In this document: positions 16,851 to 24,573 of the stretch, in pieces | How positions within the stretch are numbered: position 1 is the stretch's first letter | How the letters are laid out: the number at the start of each line of letters is the position of its first letter | Source: Eubacteriales bacterium | GTDB taxonomy: Bacteria; Bacillota_A; Clostridia; Christensenellales; Aristaeellaceae | Length of the DNA stretch: 34,792 bases | Direction: 5' to 3' | NCBI GenBank assembly: GCA_029974855.1 | Contig: JARKQO010000357.1 | Location: forward strand, 1 to 34,792 | Notes under the pieces: model-generated | What the model was told of the DNA's origin: nothing | What the model saw: only the letters and a program-made list of their open reading frames with translations | Databases searched by the model: none | Position numbers and translations under genes: made by a program

Positions 16851-16918
16851 CGCCCTCCACAGGAAAGCGAGAACGGCCTGCTTGCTTGCAACACATTCTA
16901 TATTGGGAGGTATCGTTC

Positions 16919-18493
16919 ATGAGCCTGGATCTTTCCTATTTGGGCATCCACAATCCCAAGGCTGTCTACCGCAACCTGCCTGTCAGCCGCCTTACCGAGA
17001 TCGCCTTGGCGCGGGGGGAAGGCATCCTCAGCAATACCGGCGCTTTGGTGGTGAACACCGGCAAGTATACCGGCCGTTCTCCCCAGGACCGTTATATCGT
17101 TGACGAGGCCTCCATTCACGACGAGATCGACTGGGGCAAGGTCAACGTGGCCATCAGCCCCGAAAAGTTTGAGAACATCCGCAAGCAGATGCTGGCCTAT
17201 CTGCAGGGCCGGGATGTGTATGTGTTTGACGGCTTTGCCGGGGCGGACCCCAAGTACCGCATCAGCGTGCGCACCGTCAACGAGCTGGCCAGCCAGAACC
17301 TGTTCATGCACCAGATGCTGCTGCGCCCCGAAGAAGGGGACCTGGAGGCTTTCCAGTCCGATTTCACCATCATCGCCGCCCCGGGCTTCAAGTGCGATCC
17401 CGTCAGGGACGGCGTGCGCAGCGAAGCGGCCATCATCGTTTCCTTTGAGCAGAAGGTGGTGCTGGTGGCGGGCAGCCAGTATGCGGGCGAAATGAAGAAG
17501 AGCGTATTCTCCATCATGAACTACCTGCTGCCCAAGCAAAACATCTTCTCCATGCACTGCTCCGCCAACGTGGGCCAGGACGGCGACAGCGCCATCTTCT
17601 TCGGCCTGTCCGGCACGGGCAAGACCACCCTGTCCGCCGACCCCAACCGCAAGCTCATCGGCGACGACGAGCACGGCTGGACCGACGACGGCATCTTCAA
17701 CATCGAGGGCGGCTGCTATGCCAAGTGCATCAACCTGAGCAAGGAACACGAGCCCGAGATCTACGGCGCGATCCGCTTTGGCGCGCTGGCGGAGAACGTG
17801 GTGATCGATCCCGAGACCCGGGAGCTGGACTTTGACGACGACAGCCTCACCGAGAACACCCGGGTGGGCTATCCTGTGGACTTCATCAGCAACGCGCTGA
17901 TCCCGGGCGTGGCCGGAACCCCCAAGACCGTCATCTTCCTCACCGCGGACGCCTTCGGCGTGCTGCCCCCCGTGAGCAAGCTGAACCGGGAAGGGGCCAT
18001 GTACCACTACGTTAGCGGCTATACCGCCCGCCTGGCTGGCACTGAGCGGGGCGTGACCGAGCCCGAGGCCACCTTCTCCACCTGCTTCGGCGCGCCCTTT
18101 TTGCCCCTGCCCGCCTCCCGCTATGCCCAGCTGCTGGGCGAGCGGATCGACAAGAGCGGCGCCAACGTGTACCTGGTGAACACCGGCTGGAGCGGCGGTG
18201 CCTACGGCCAGGGCGGCAAGCGCATGAGCCTGCCCTATACCCGGGCCATGGTCACCGCCTGCCTCAACGGCGAGCTGGAAAAGAGCGAGTTTGCGCTGGA
18301 CCCCATCTTCAACGTGATGGTGCCCACCTCCTGCCCCGGCGTGCCCAGCGACGTGCTGACCCCCAAGAAGACCTGGGCCGATCCCGCCGCCTACGAAGTT
18401 ACCGCCAAGAAGGTGGCCGGGCTGTTCCAGAAGAACTTCAGCAAGTACCAGAACATGGACCAGAAGATCATCGACGCGGGCCCCAAGGCGTAA
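16919..18493 (+). CDS. pckA: Phosphoenolpyruvate carboxykinase (ATP)
   Basis: This enzyme interconverts oxaloacetate plus ATP with PEP, CO2 and ADP. It is gluconeogenic in many bacteria, and in anaerobes it can run toward oxaloacetate to gain ATP. The 524-residue length matches ATP-type PEPCK (about 525-540). Seen are the TGRSPQDR substrate loop (51-58), the P-loop GLSGTGKTT (229-237) and the metal-binding DDEHGW segment (249-254). The start is ATG 16919, eight bases after GGGAGG (16905-16910). The in-frame ATG at 16886 lacks a ribosome site. The gene appears monocistronic, with its own promoter region and a strong bidirectional terminator downstream. Confidence 0.97.
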   Translation: MSLDLSYLGIHNPKAVYRNLPVSRLTEIALARGEGILSNTGALVVNTGKYTGRSPQDRYIVDEASIHDEIDWGKVNVAISPEKFENIRKQMLAYLQGRDVYVFDGFAGADPKYRISVRTVNELASQNLFMHQMLLRPEEGDLEAFQSDFTIIAAPGFKCDPVRDGVRSEAAIIVSFEQKVVLVAGSQYAGEMKKSVFSIMNYLLPKQNIFSMHCSANVGQDGDSAIFFGLSGTGKTTLSADPNRKLIGDDEHGWTDDGIFNIEGGCYAKCINLSKEHEPEIYGAIRFGALAENVVIDPETRELDFDDDSLTENTRVGYPVDFISNALIPGVAGTPKTVIFLTADAFGVLPPVSKLNREGAMYHYVSGYTARLAGTERGVTEPEATFSTCFGAPFLPLPASRYAQLLGERIDKSGANVYLVNTGWSGGAYGQGGKRMSLPYTRAMVTACLNGELEKSEFALDPIFNVMVPTSCPGVPSDVLTPKKTWADPAAYEVTAKKVAGLFQKNFSKYQNMDQKIIDAGPKA

Positions 18494-18513
18494 GCCCGGA
18501 ACGGACCGCAACG

Positions 18514-18551
18514 AAAAACCGGAGGGTTGAGCATTCGACCCTCCGGTTTTT
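18514..18551. terminator. Bidirectional intrinsic terminator between pckA and the VOC gene
   Basis: A perfect 14-bp stem (18514-18527 with 18538-18551) has an A5 tract on the left arm and a T5 tract on the right. It can end transcription from both convergent genes. Confidence 0.93.
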
Positions 18552-18598
18552 CTGTTGCCCGGCGGCTTCCCGCCGGCGGCCCTCGGCTTTGCTTCCCT

Positions 18599-18961
18599 TT
18601 ATCGGCCTTCCTGGGGAAAGCTCCTGAACGCGATCCGGTTGCCCTGGGGATCGGCAAACAGCATGTTTTTCGCGCCCCAGGGCCGCAAGGTGGGGGGCGA
18701 GAGGATCTCGATTCCCAGGGCCAAAAGCCGCTGATACTCCCGGTCCACGTCCTCCACGGTAAAGGCCAGGCAGATGTGGCTCTGGTTTTCCCCTCGCGGC
18801 TCCCCATCGTCATAGATGGTCAGGGCGGTTTCCTGGGCCAGGATCACCTGATGAACGGAATCCCGGGCGTCGGGCCCCGGCTCCAGGCCCAGCAGCGCCC
18901 GGTAAAAGTCCGCCAGGGCCACCACATCCCGGGTGTATAGGCATACCTCACCGATCCTCAC
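18599..18961 (-). CDS. VOC-superfamily (glyoxalase/bleomycin-resistance fold) protein
   Basis: A single-domain VOC protein of 120 residues with two beta-alpha-beta3 modules. Seen are the opening VCLYTRDVVALADFYRALLGL pattern, a central HICLAFTVEDVD strand and the terminal FADPQGNRIAF motif that usually supplies the last metal-ligand region. The substrate cannot be predicted; family members include glyoxalases, dioxygenases and drug-binding proteins. The start is GTG 18961, with AAGGAG eight bases upstream. It lies 110 bases downstream of the rho homologue, on the same strand, with a hairpin between. No promoter of its own is evident. Confidence 0.85.
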   Translation of the reverse strand: MRIGEVCLYTRDVVALADFYRALLGLEPGPDARDSVHQVILAQETALTIYDDGEPRGENQSHICLAFTVEDVDREYQRLLALGIEILSPPTLRPWGAKNMLFADPQGNRIAFRSFPQEGR

Positions 18962-19015
18962 CGGCTCGTCTCCTTCTCCGACCTGGGCCGCTCGGGCGTC
19001 GGGCCTCTTCTAGTA

Positions 19016-19046
19016 CCAGCCGGGAAGGTGCGTCCTTCCCGGCTGG
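19016..19046. other. Strong hairpin 3' of the rho homologue
   Basis: A perfect 13-bp stem pairs 19016-19028 with 19034-19046 around a five-base loop. The T-rich tract (TTTTTT, six bases after the stem) is on the plus-strand side. A canonical terminator for the minus-strand rho gene would need it on the other side. It could block antisense transcription entering rho from the left, or stabilise the rho mRNA 3' end. Confidence 0.75.
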
Positions 19047-19071
19047 CATTGGTTTTTTATATTCCTGGCTT

Positions 19072-21042
19072 TCAGCCTCTTCTGCCGGTCAAAAACCCGC
19101 TTTTCTCCCAAAGGGCCATCCAGTCCTTCAGGCGGTTGAACAGGTCCGCGTTGCATTTGGTCTTGCGCATCATGTCCACCAGCTGCACCACGGCCTCCCG
19201 GTTGGTGGTGGAGCCCAGCACCGTGCGGATGGCCTTCAGCCCCTCCTTCTCTTGGGCGCTGAGGAGGGAATCCTCCTTCTTGGTGCCGCTGAGCTGCAGA
19301 TCGATCAGGGGGAAGATGGGATCGCTGGGGGCGGGGGTGCACAGGCGCAGCTCCATGTTGGCCGTGCCCTTGAACTCCTCAAAGATGATATCGTCCACCC
19401 GGGAGCCGGTTTCAATGGCGATGGTGGCGATGATGGTGAGGCTGCCCCCCTCCCGGGTATTCCGGGCCATGCCAAAGAACCGCTTAGGCCGCACCAAGGC
19501 TGCCGGGGTGACGGTGTTGGTAAGGGCGCGGCCCCCCTGGGTCACCGCCGCCTGATAGGCCCGGGTGAGCTTGGTAAGGCTGTCCAGGAGGATCACCACG
19601 TTGCGGCCATCCTCCACCAGCCGCTGGGCGCTTTCCAGCATGGTTTCGCTGACCCGGGTCTGGCTTTCCGGGCTCTCCGCGAAGGTGGACGCAAAAACCT
19701 CCACCTCGATGGCTTCCCGAATTTCCGTCACTTCCTCCGGGGCCGCGTCCACCATCAGCATCATCACATGGGCCTGGGGATCGTTGAGCTTGATGGCCTT
19801 GCCGATCTCCTTGAGCATGAAGATGCGGCCGCTTTCCGGCGGGGCGATGATCATGGCCCGCTGGCCAAAGCCGATGGGGGCGATCAAATCCACCAGGCGG
19901 ATGGGCATGTTGTCGCTGTTTTGCTCGCTTTCCAATACGATGCGGCGGTTGGGATAAATGGGGATCAGGCTGTCAAAGGTCTGGCGGAGGTTGCTCTCCT
20001 CGGGCACCAGGCCGTTGAGGCGCTCCACGTACAGCAGCGCGGCAAACTTATCGCTGTCCCGCTGGGGCCGCGCCTTGCCCTCGATAAAATCCCCGGTACG
20101 CAGGCTGTAGCGCCGAATCTGCGCCACGGACACATAGATGTCCTTCTTGCCGGGCAGCAGCGTATCCGCCCGGAGGAAGCCGTATCCGTCGGGCAAAATC
20201 TCCAGCACGCCGCTGGCCTCCACCGAGTCCCCGGTCCTGAGGAGCTCTGGCAAGGGCATGGCGGGATCATAGGGCGCGGCAAAGGCCGGGTCCCGGATGG
20301 GTTTGTACAGGGAATCGTTGTAATACTCCACCTCATTGCCCCGGGCGGGCTGATAGGGGGGCGGGGCATACCCCCGGGGCCCTCCCTGCTCCGGCCGGTA
20401 GGGGGAACGGAACTCCTGCCGGGCTCCCTCGGGGCGGTGATAGGTCTGCCGCTGGGGGGCGGCCCGGTAGCCCAGGCGGTACCCGTCCAGGCGCAGGGGC
20501 TCCTGCTTGGGGGCCTCGGGTGCCGGACGGGGCTCCTCGGGCGCTGGGGTGGCGCTGGGGGCCGGGGGCGCTTGCACATAGTTCACCGGGGGCCCGAAGC
20601 GGGAGGCGGAACCGGCGGTACGGCTCTGCTGCCAGGGGGGCTGCTGGGCCGCCGGGCGGGGCGCCTGGGGGCGGGCTTGCCAAGCCTGGCGGTACACGGG
20701 CTGCTGGGGCGGGGTCCCCGCCTCAGGGGCGGCCTGCACCGGCTGGGCAGGCCAGGGCTGTGCGCTGGCGCTGGGCCCCACCACCGTCACATCCGCCGAC
20801 AGGGGAGAGCCCTGAAGCTTCTCCTCCTGGGTCGCCTCCGGCTGGGCTTCCTGGTCCGGCTGCTTGGCTCCAGCGGAGGGGCCATCTATGAAAAGAGTAG
20901 AAATATCCACATCCTGTAACGCGTTTGCCAGTCGCTCCACAATGCCGTCCTTGTCGATCCCCGCGCTGAGCTTGACCCCGTTTTCACGGGCGAGCTTGCG
21001 CAGCTGGACCACGGTCAGGGCTTGCAGATCCTTATTGAGCAA
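19072..21042 (-). CDS. rho: Transcription termination factor Rho homologue with degenerate ATPase site
   Basis: Rho normally is a hexameric RNA helicase that terminates transcription. The 656-residue product has an N-terminal helical Rho_N domain, a Pro/Gln/Ala-rich and likely disordered stretch of about 190 residues, an RNA-binding cold-shock-like domain (intact DGYGFLR) and the RecA-like core. Numbering from an in-frame upstream ATG at 21126 (subtract 28 for the likely start), Walker A is APPESGRI (429-435): Lys184 of E. coli Rho is R434 and Thr185 is I435. The DERPEEV motif reads DAAPEEV, so catalytic Glu211 and Arg212 are both Ala (461-462). The arginine finger Arg366 is K616. The Q-loop GGVD is NTVT. 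Walker B D515 and the R-loop EEFKGT remain. The start is TTG 21042, eight bases after AAGGAGG (21051-21057). No frameshift is seen. Family certain; termination activity doubtful. Confidence 0.93.
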   Translation of the reverse strand: MLNKDLQALTVVQLRKLARENGVKLSAGIDKDGIVERLANALQDVDISTLFIDGPSAGAKQPDQEAQPEATQEEKLQGSPLSADVTVVGPSASAQPWPAQPVQAAPEAGTPPQQPVYRQAWQARPQAPRPAAQQPPWQQSRTAGSASRFGPPVNYVQAPPAPSATPAPEEPRPAPEAPKQEPLRLDGYRLGYRAAPQRQTYHRPEGARQEFRSPYRPEQGGPRGYAPPPYQPARGNEVEYYNDSLYKPIRDPAFAAPYDPAMPLPELLRTGDSVEASGVLEILPDGYGFLRADTLLPGKKDIYVSVAQIRRYSLRTGDFIEGKARPQRDSDKFAALLYVERLNGLVPEESNLRQTFDSLIPIYPNRRIVLESEQNSDNMPIRLVDLIAPIGFGQRAMIIAPPESGRIFMLKEIGKAIKLNDPQAHVMMLMVDAAPEEVTEIREAIEVEVFASTFAESPESQTRVSETMLESAQRLVEDGRNVVILLDSLTKLTRAYQAAVTQGGRALTNTVTPAALVRPKRFFGMARNTREGGSLTIIATIAIETGSRVDDIIFEEFKGTANMELRLCTPAPSDPIFPLIDLQLSGTKKEDSLLSAQEKEGLKAIRTVLGSTTNREAVVQLVDMMRKTKCNADLFNRLKDWMALWEKSGFLTGRRG

Positions 21043-21185
21043 TGTGATAACCTCCTTGACATCGTACCTGCCCCCGGCAGGGAGTTGTTCGCCGTGAAGC
21101 CTGCCAACCAATGACATGCGCTTCATAAACGGTATGTTTCGTTTTGCTTTTGCGGCAGTGATGATGGATCACTAAAAAGGCAAGG

Positions 21186-22220
21186 CTAACGATCAGCCGT
21201 CGAGGGTTTTTCTTTGCGCGCCACGACGAAATCTCTATGGACCGCCTGTTCCACCCAATGGGAAAAATCATGATAGGGCGAATGAATCTGTACAGTGAAA
21301 CCAGCGCTTTGCATCATGTGTACAACCTCGTTCCGGGATAGGGTATAGAGATTGAAGGAAAGGGCCATTGCCCCGCCGGGCTTCAGCGCCGCGCGGTAGG
21401 CGGGCAGCGCCTCCTGAAGCAAGTCCCCAAAGGGGGAAACCTGTTGCCCTTGCTTGGGGGCGTGCTGCACGCCATAGGGCAAATCCGCCAGAAGCAGATG
21501 GCAGCTCCCCTTGCCTGCCATCCGGTCCGCTTTCCGGGTATCCCCCACAAAGAGCCTGAGCGTTCTGCGCCGTCCCTGCCGATAGCTTTCCAGGGTATTG
21601 GCAAAGCTATACCGGAACTCAGGGGCACTGTGCCCCTGATCCAGGGTCGCGCTGGCGCGGTGTCTTTCATGCTTGATATGATGGTACTGCAAATACCGGG
21701 AAAAATACGCGTCCGCCTCTGCCACGGCCTTGGCATCTACATCCACGCCGATTCCGTGATGCCCGCCTTCCAGGGCGCAAAACAGCGTGGTGCCCCGCCC
21801 ACAAAGCGGGTCCAGCACTGTCAGGGGCTCTTGGCTACGGGCAAAATCGGAGGCTGCGCACGCGCAGTGGAGCATCATGGAAGTAAAGTCCGCATTGGTC
21901 TTTCCCTTATACTTTAACACCTCCGGCAGGTCATCTGGCAGATACCTCCTATTGGTGAGGGGTATCGGCCGAAGAAAAATCCCTTCCCTTACCGAGGCGA
22001 AGCAAAGGGCGGAATGACCGCTCACCGCCTGCCAGGCAAGGGGGGAAAGTTCCTCCGCTTCAAAGGTTACAAACGGTGTTCCCGCAATCTCCGTCCAAGA
22101 AGGTTCCGCGGTTACATCCCATGCGGCCAAGAGGCATTGTAGTTCTGCTATGGCTAGCTTTTGCAGGGACTGTGTATAGCGGGTATTGGCGTGAGGCTTT
22201 ACCAGCAAAGCGTATTGCAC
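21186..22220 (-). CDS. TRM11-like SAM-dependent methyltransferase (RNA or DNA)
   Basis: The 344-residue protein has a class I methyltransferase core. From the GTG start, motif I is DPLCGRGTT (residues 137-145) and the catalytic motif IV is DLPYG (246-250), close to the DPPYG of TRM11 and RlmKL-type guanine-N2 methyltransferases. The N-terminal 120 residues do not obviously form a THUMP domain. The target is unknown; tRNA is the best guess by family. The start is GTG 22220, with AGAGGAA five to six bases upstream. The ATG at 22262 would leave a leader of only about four bases from the promoter at 22273-22301. Codon usage looks less GC-rich than its neighbours, a possible sign of transfer. It lies 143 bases upstream of the rho homologue on the same strand. 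Confidence 0.78.
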   Translation of the reverse strand: MQYALLVKPHANTRYTQSLQKLAIAELQCLLAAWDVTAEPSWTEIAGTPFVTFEAEELSPLAWQAVSGHSALCFASVREGIFLRPIPLTNRRYLPDDLPEVLKYKGKTNADFTSMMLHCACAASDFARSQEPLTVLDPLCGRGTTLFCALEGGHHGIGVDVDAKAVAEADAYFSRYLQYHHIKHERHRASATLDQGHSAPEFRYSFANTLESYRQGRRRTLRLFVGDTRKADRMAGKGSCHLLLADLPYGVQHAPKQGQQVSPFGDLLQEALPAYRAALKPGGAMALSFNLYTLSRNEVVHMMQSAGFTVQIHSPYHDFSHWVEQAVHRDFVVARKEKPSTADR

Positions 22221-22272
22221 GCATTTCCTCTTTCCATCACTTGGATATGAACAACGGGCCATACCTGAGTTC

Positions 22273-22301
22273 AGTATACCACAGGGCTGTGTTGTATGCA
22301 A
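22273..22301 (-). promoter_or_regulatory. Promoter for the methyltransferase gene (and probably the rho homologue)
   Basis: On the minus strand TTGCAT (22296-22301), a 17-base spacer and TATACT (22273-22278). The transcript start would be near 22266, giving a leader of about 46 bases. The remaining bases between this promoter and the rpsU terminator (22302-22485) hold no gene that I can support. Confidence 0.8.
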
Positions 22302-22485
22302 GGTGTCCGGCCTGTAAAAACCAAAACTTCTGGCGGCAAAACCTTTCCCATAAGTCCATTTTCCGGCCATTTCCGCCAAAAGGCGGGAGGCGGTCCGTTC
22401 CTCCCCTCCTATGCCGGAGCCCGGCCGCAGGCCCGTTGCCTTCGGCTTGGGCCAAGGCAAAATGAATTTTCATGCCGGGGCATGC

Positions 22486-22515
22486 AAAAACCCTCCCCCC
22501 TGTGCGGGGGAAGGG
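22486..22515 (-). terminator. Intrinsic terminator of rpsU (end of the heat-shock/ribosome operon)
   Basis: On the minus strand CCCTTCCCCC pairs with GGGGGGAGGG (one wobble pair) around a five-base loop and is followed by five T residues (A-run 22486-22490). It lies 17 bases after the rpsU stop codon. A further short palindrome, CATGCCGGGGCATG, lies at 22471-22484. Confidence 0.92.
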
Positions 22516-22531
22516 CCTGATGGCTGATGGT

Positions 22532-22705
22532 TTAATACTTGCGCTTGCGTGCTGCTTCAGCTTTCTTTTTGCGTTTCACACTGGGCTTTTCATAATGCTC
22601 ACGTTTGCGAGCCTCTGCCAAAACACCTGTACGAGCACATTGCCGTTTAAACCGCTTCAGAGCGCTTTCCAGGGATTCGTTTTCGCGGATTCGTACCTCG
22701 GACAC
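22532..22705 (-). CDS. rpsU: 30S ribosomal protein S21
   Basis: This small basic protein (57 residues) belongs to the 30S subunit near the 16S rRNA 3' end. The full S21 pattern is present: [20 protein letters not shown], then [12 protein letters not shown] and a Lys/Arg-rich C terminus (RKRKY). The start is GTG 22705, six bases after GGGAGGG. The length is normal. Codons are A/T-richer than neighbouring genes, as expected for a highly expressed gene. It has its own strong promoter (22786-22814) and terminator, although it sits at the end of the HIT/mtaB gene line, where Clostridia usually place it. Confidence 0.97.
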   Translation of the reverse strand: MSEVRIRENESLESALKRFKRQCARTGVLAEARKREHYEKPSVKRKKKAEAARKRKY

Positions 22706-22785
22706 TGTTATCCCTCCCCTCGCTCATCTCGCCTTGCGTTGTGCTCAGTCATTGCTAAGTACAGCATCGTAGCGATTCTGCAAAT

Positions 22786-22814
22786 ATTATAACCCGATCA
22801 TGGGGGCGCGTCAA
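22786..22814 (-). promoter_or_regulatory. Strong promoter for rpsU
   Basis: On the minus strand TTGACG (22809-22814), a 17-base spacer and a perfect TATAAT (22786-22791). The transcript start would be near 22779, giving a leader of about 74 bases. Confidence 0.9.
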
Positions 22815-22861
22815 CCATGAATTTTCATAATCCGCAAAACCGCCCCAAAGGCCGGCGCGCC

Positions 22862-23206
22862 TCAGCCCATTTGCCCTGTCAGCTGCCGGCCGCCCAGCAC
22901 GTGGAAATGCATATGCCCTACGCTTTGGCACGCATCCGGGCCGCAGTTGGTGACAACCCGGTACCCGCTCTCCCGGATGCCTAATTCCTCGGCCACCCGG
23001 GCGCAGGCCCGCAGGCAGGCGGCCAGCTGCCGGTCGGAAAGCTGGTGGCTATGGGCCACATCCGGTACGTGCTCCTTGCAGATCACCAGCACATGGTGCT
23101 TCGCCTGGGGATGAATATCCTCAAAAGCATAGGTATCCTCGTCCTCGTAGACCTTTTTGGAGGGTATTTTCCCCTCCAGGATTTGACAGAACAGGCAATT
23201 CTCCAT
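22862..23206 (-). CDS. HIT-family nucleotide-binding hydrolase (HinT-like)
   Basis: This histidine-triad protein (114 residues) is likely to cleave AMP from purine nucleoside phosphoramidates or aminoacyl-adenylates. The triad is H98-x-H100-x-H102 within GHMHFHVLGG. C4 and C7 at the N terminus suggest the structural zinc site seen in many bacterial HinT proteins. The length is typical. GGGAGG lies six bases before ATG 23206. It sits between mtaB and rpsU in the conserved clostridial order. Confidence 0.93.
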   Translation of the reverse strand: MENCLFCQILEGKIPSKKVYEDEDTYAFEDIHPQAKHHVLVICKEHVPDVAHSHQLSDRQLAACLRACARVAEELGIRESGYRVVTNCGPDACQSVGHMHFHVLGGRQLTGQMG

Positions 23207-23238
23207 GGGGCAGCCTCCCTTTTTTCCTCTGTTTCTTT

Positions 23239-23264
23239 TGTCATTCTACAATGTCATTCTACAA
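23239..23264. repeat. 13-bp perfect tandem duplication at the mtaB stop codon
   Basis: TGTCATTCTACAA occurs twice head-to-tail (23239-23251 and 23252-23264). The second copy contains the last codons of mtaB and its TGA stop (23254-23256). The first copy repeats them just outside the gene. Confidence 0.9.
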
Positions 23265-24561
23265 AGGTGCCCGCCATTCCTTCCCGGGTCAGCCTGTCCA
23301 TCCGCACGGAAACGATCTGGCCGGAGGAAAGGGCGTCCGCCTTCTCCGGGGGGCCTTCCACCAAAGTATGGACATACTCCGGGGTATATCCCTCCCAGCG
23401 GCCATCGGGCCGCCGTTCCTCCAGCAGCACCCGGGCCGCCTGCCCCAGCTGCCGCTCCCGGTAGGCCCGGGCCAGGGTCTCCCCCAGCGCCATCAGCCTG
23501 CGCACCCGCTCCTGCTTGATCTCCTCGGAAACCTGTCCCGCCAGGTTGGCGGCGGGGGTGCCCTGCCGCTTGCTGTAGGGAAACACATGGACCTTGGCAA
23601 AGCCGATAGCTTCGCAAAAGGCTAGGGTTTGCTCGAATTCCTCCCAGGTTTCCCCGGGAAAGCCCACGATCACGTCCGTGGTAAAGGCCGCGTTTGGATA
23701 CACCTCCCGGATGCGCCCTACCGCCGCCGCGAACTGGGCGGTGTTGTAGCGCCGCTTCATCCGGGCCAGGACGCTGTCGCTGCCGCTTTGCAGCGCCAGA
23801 TGGAACTGGGGGCAAAGCTGGGGCAGCCGCCCCATGGCCTGTACAAAGGCCGCCGTGGCCACGCTGGGCTCCAAAGAGCCCAGGCGCACCCGGTTGATGC
23901 CCTCCTGTTCACAAGCCGCCTGAACCGCCTGGGCCAAGGTGGGCCTTCCCGGCAGATCGATGCCGTAGCTGGTGAGATGAATCCCCGTGAGCACCAATTC
24001 CGCAAAGCCAGCCTGGCCCAACGCCGCCGCCTCCCGGCGGATGTCCTCCACCTCCCGGGAGCGGACGCTGCCCCGCACCGAGGGAATGATGCAGTAGGTG
24101 CAATGGCAATCGCAGCCCTCCTGAATCTTCATCACGGCCCGGGTGTGCCCCTCATGGCGGTGGATGGACAGGGCCTCAAAGGCCGCGCTGTCCAGGGCGC
24201 TGACCGCCACGATCTGGGTGTTTTCCCGGATGGCCTTCTCCAGCAGCTCCACGATCCGGCCCCGGTACTGGGTGCCCAGAATCAGCCGGGCCCCGGTATC
24301 CCGCAGCTCCTCCCCCAGGCGCTGGGCCAGGCAGCCCGCGATCACCACCTCCGCGGCGGGATTCTCCCGACGGTAGCGGCGCACCAGCTTCATGCTCTTT
24401 TGGTCCCCTGTGCCGGTGACGGTGCAGGTGTTCACCACGTACACGTCGGCCCCGGCTCCGGGGGGAACGGCCACATAGCCCCGGGCCTCAAACAGCTCTA
24501 GCATGGCCTGGGTGTCATATTGGTTCACCTTGCAGCCCAAGGTGGTAAAGCATACGGTCAT
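23254..24561 (-). CDS. mtaB: tRNA t6A37 methylthiotransferase MtaB
   Basis: This radical-SAM enzyme (435 residues) adds a methylthio group to C2 of t6A37 in ANN-decoding tRNAs. The N-terminal UPF0004 domain has the three cluster cysteines C10, C46 and C77. The radical-SAM cluster motif is C150-x3-C154-x2-C157 (CDCHCTYC). A TRAM domain occupies the last 60 or so residues. LGCKVNQYDT near the N terminus is the MtaB-type signature, distinct from MiaB and RimO. GGAAGG precedes ATG 24561. It follows rsmE by 12 bases. Confidence 0.95.
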   Translation of the reverse strand: MTVCFTTLGCKVNQYDTQAMLELFEARGYVAVPPGAGADVYVVNTCTVTGTGDQKSMKLVRRYRRENPAAEVVIAGCLAQRLGEELRDTGARLILGTQYRGRIVELLEKAIRENTQIVAVSALDSAAFEALSIHRHEGHTRAVMKIQEGCDCHCTYCIIPSVRGSVRSREVEDIRREAAALGQAGFAELVLTGIHLTSYGIDLPGRPTLAQAVQAACEQEGINRVRLGSLEPSVATAAFVQAMGRLPQLCPQFHLALQSGSDSVLARMKRRYNTAQFAAAVGRIREVYPNAAFTTDVIVGFPGETWEEFEQTLAFCEAIGFAKVHVFPYSKRQGTPAANLAGQVSEEIKQERVRRLMALGETLARAYRERQLGQAARVLLEERRPDGRWEGYTPEYVHTLVEGPPEKADALSSGQIVSVRMDRLTREGMAGTFVE

Positions 24562-24573
24562 GGTTCTTCCTTC

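Noticed and set aside
16862..16875. cre (CcpA) site in the pckA leader as an annotated feature
   Set aside because: Only about 10 of 14 consensus positions match and the right half is poor, so it is mentioned only within a finding.
16898..18511. 537-codon minus-strand open frame opposite pckA
   Set aside because: It is a shadow of PEPCK, with no domain of its own.
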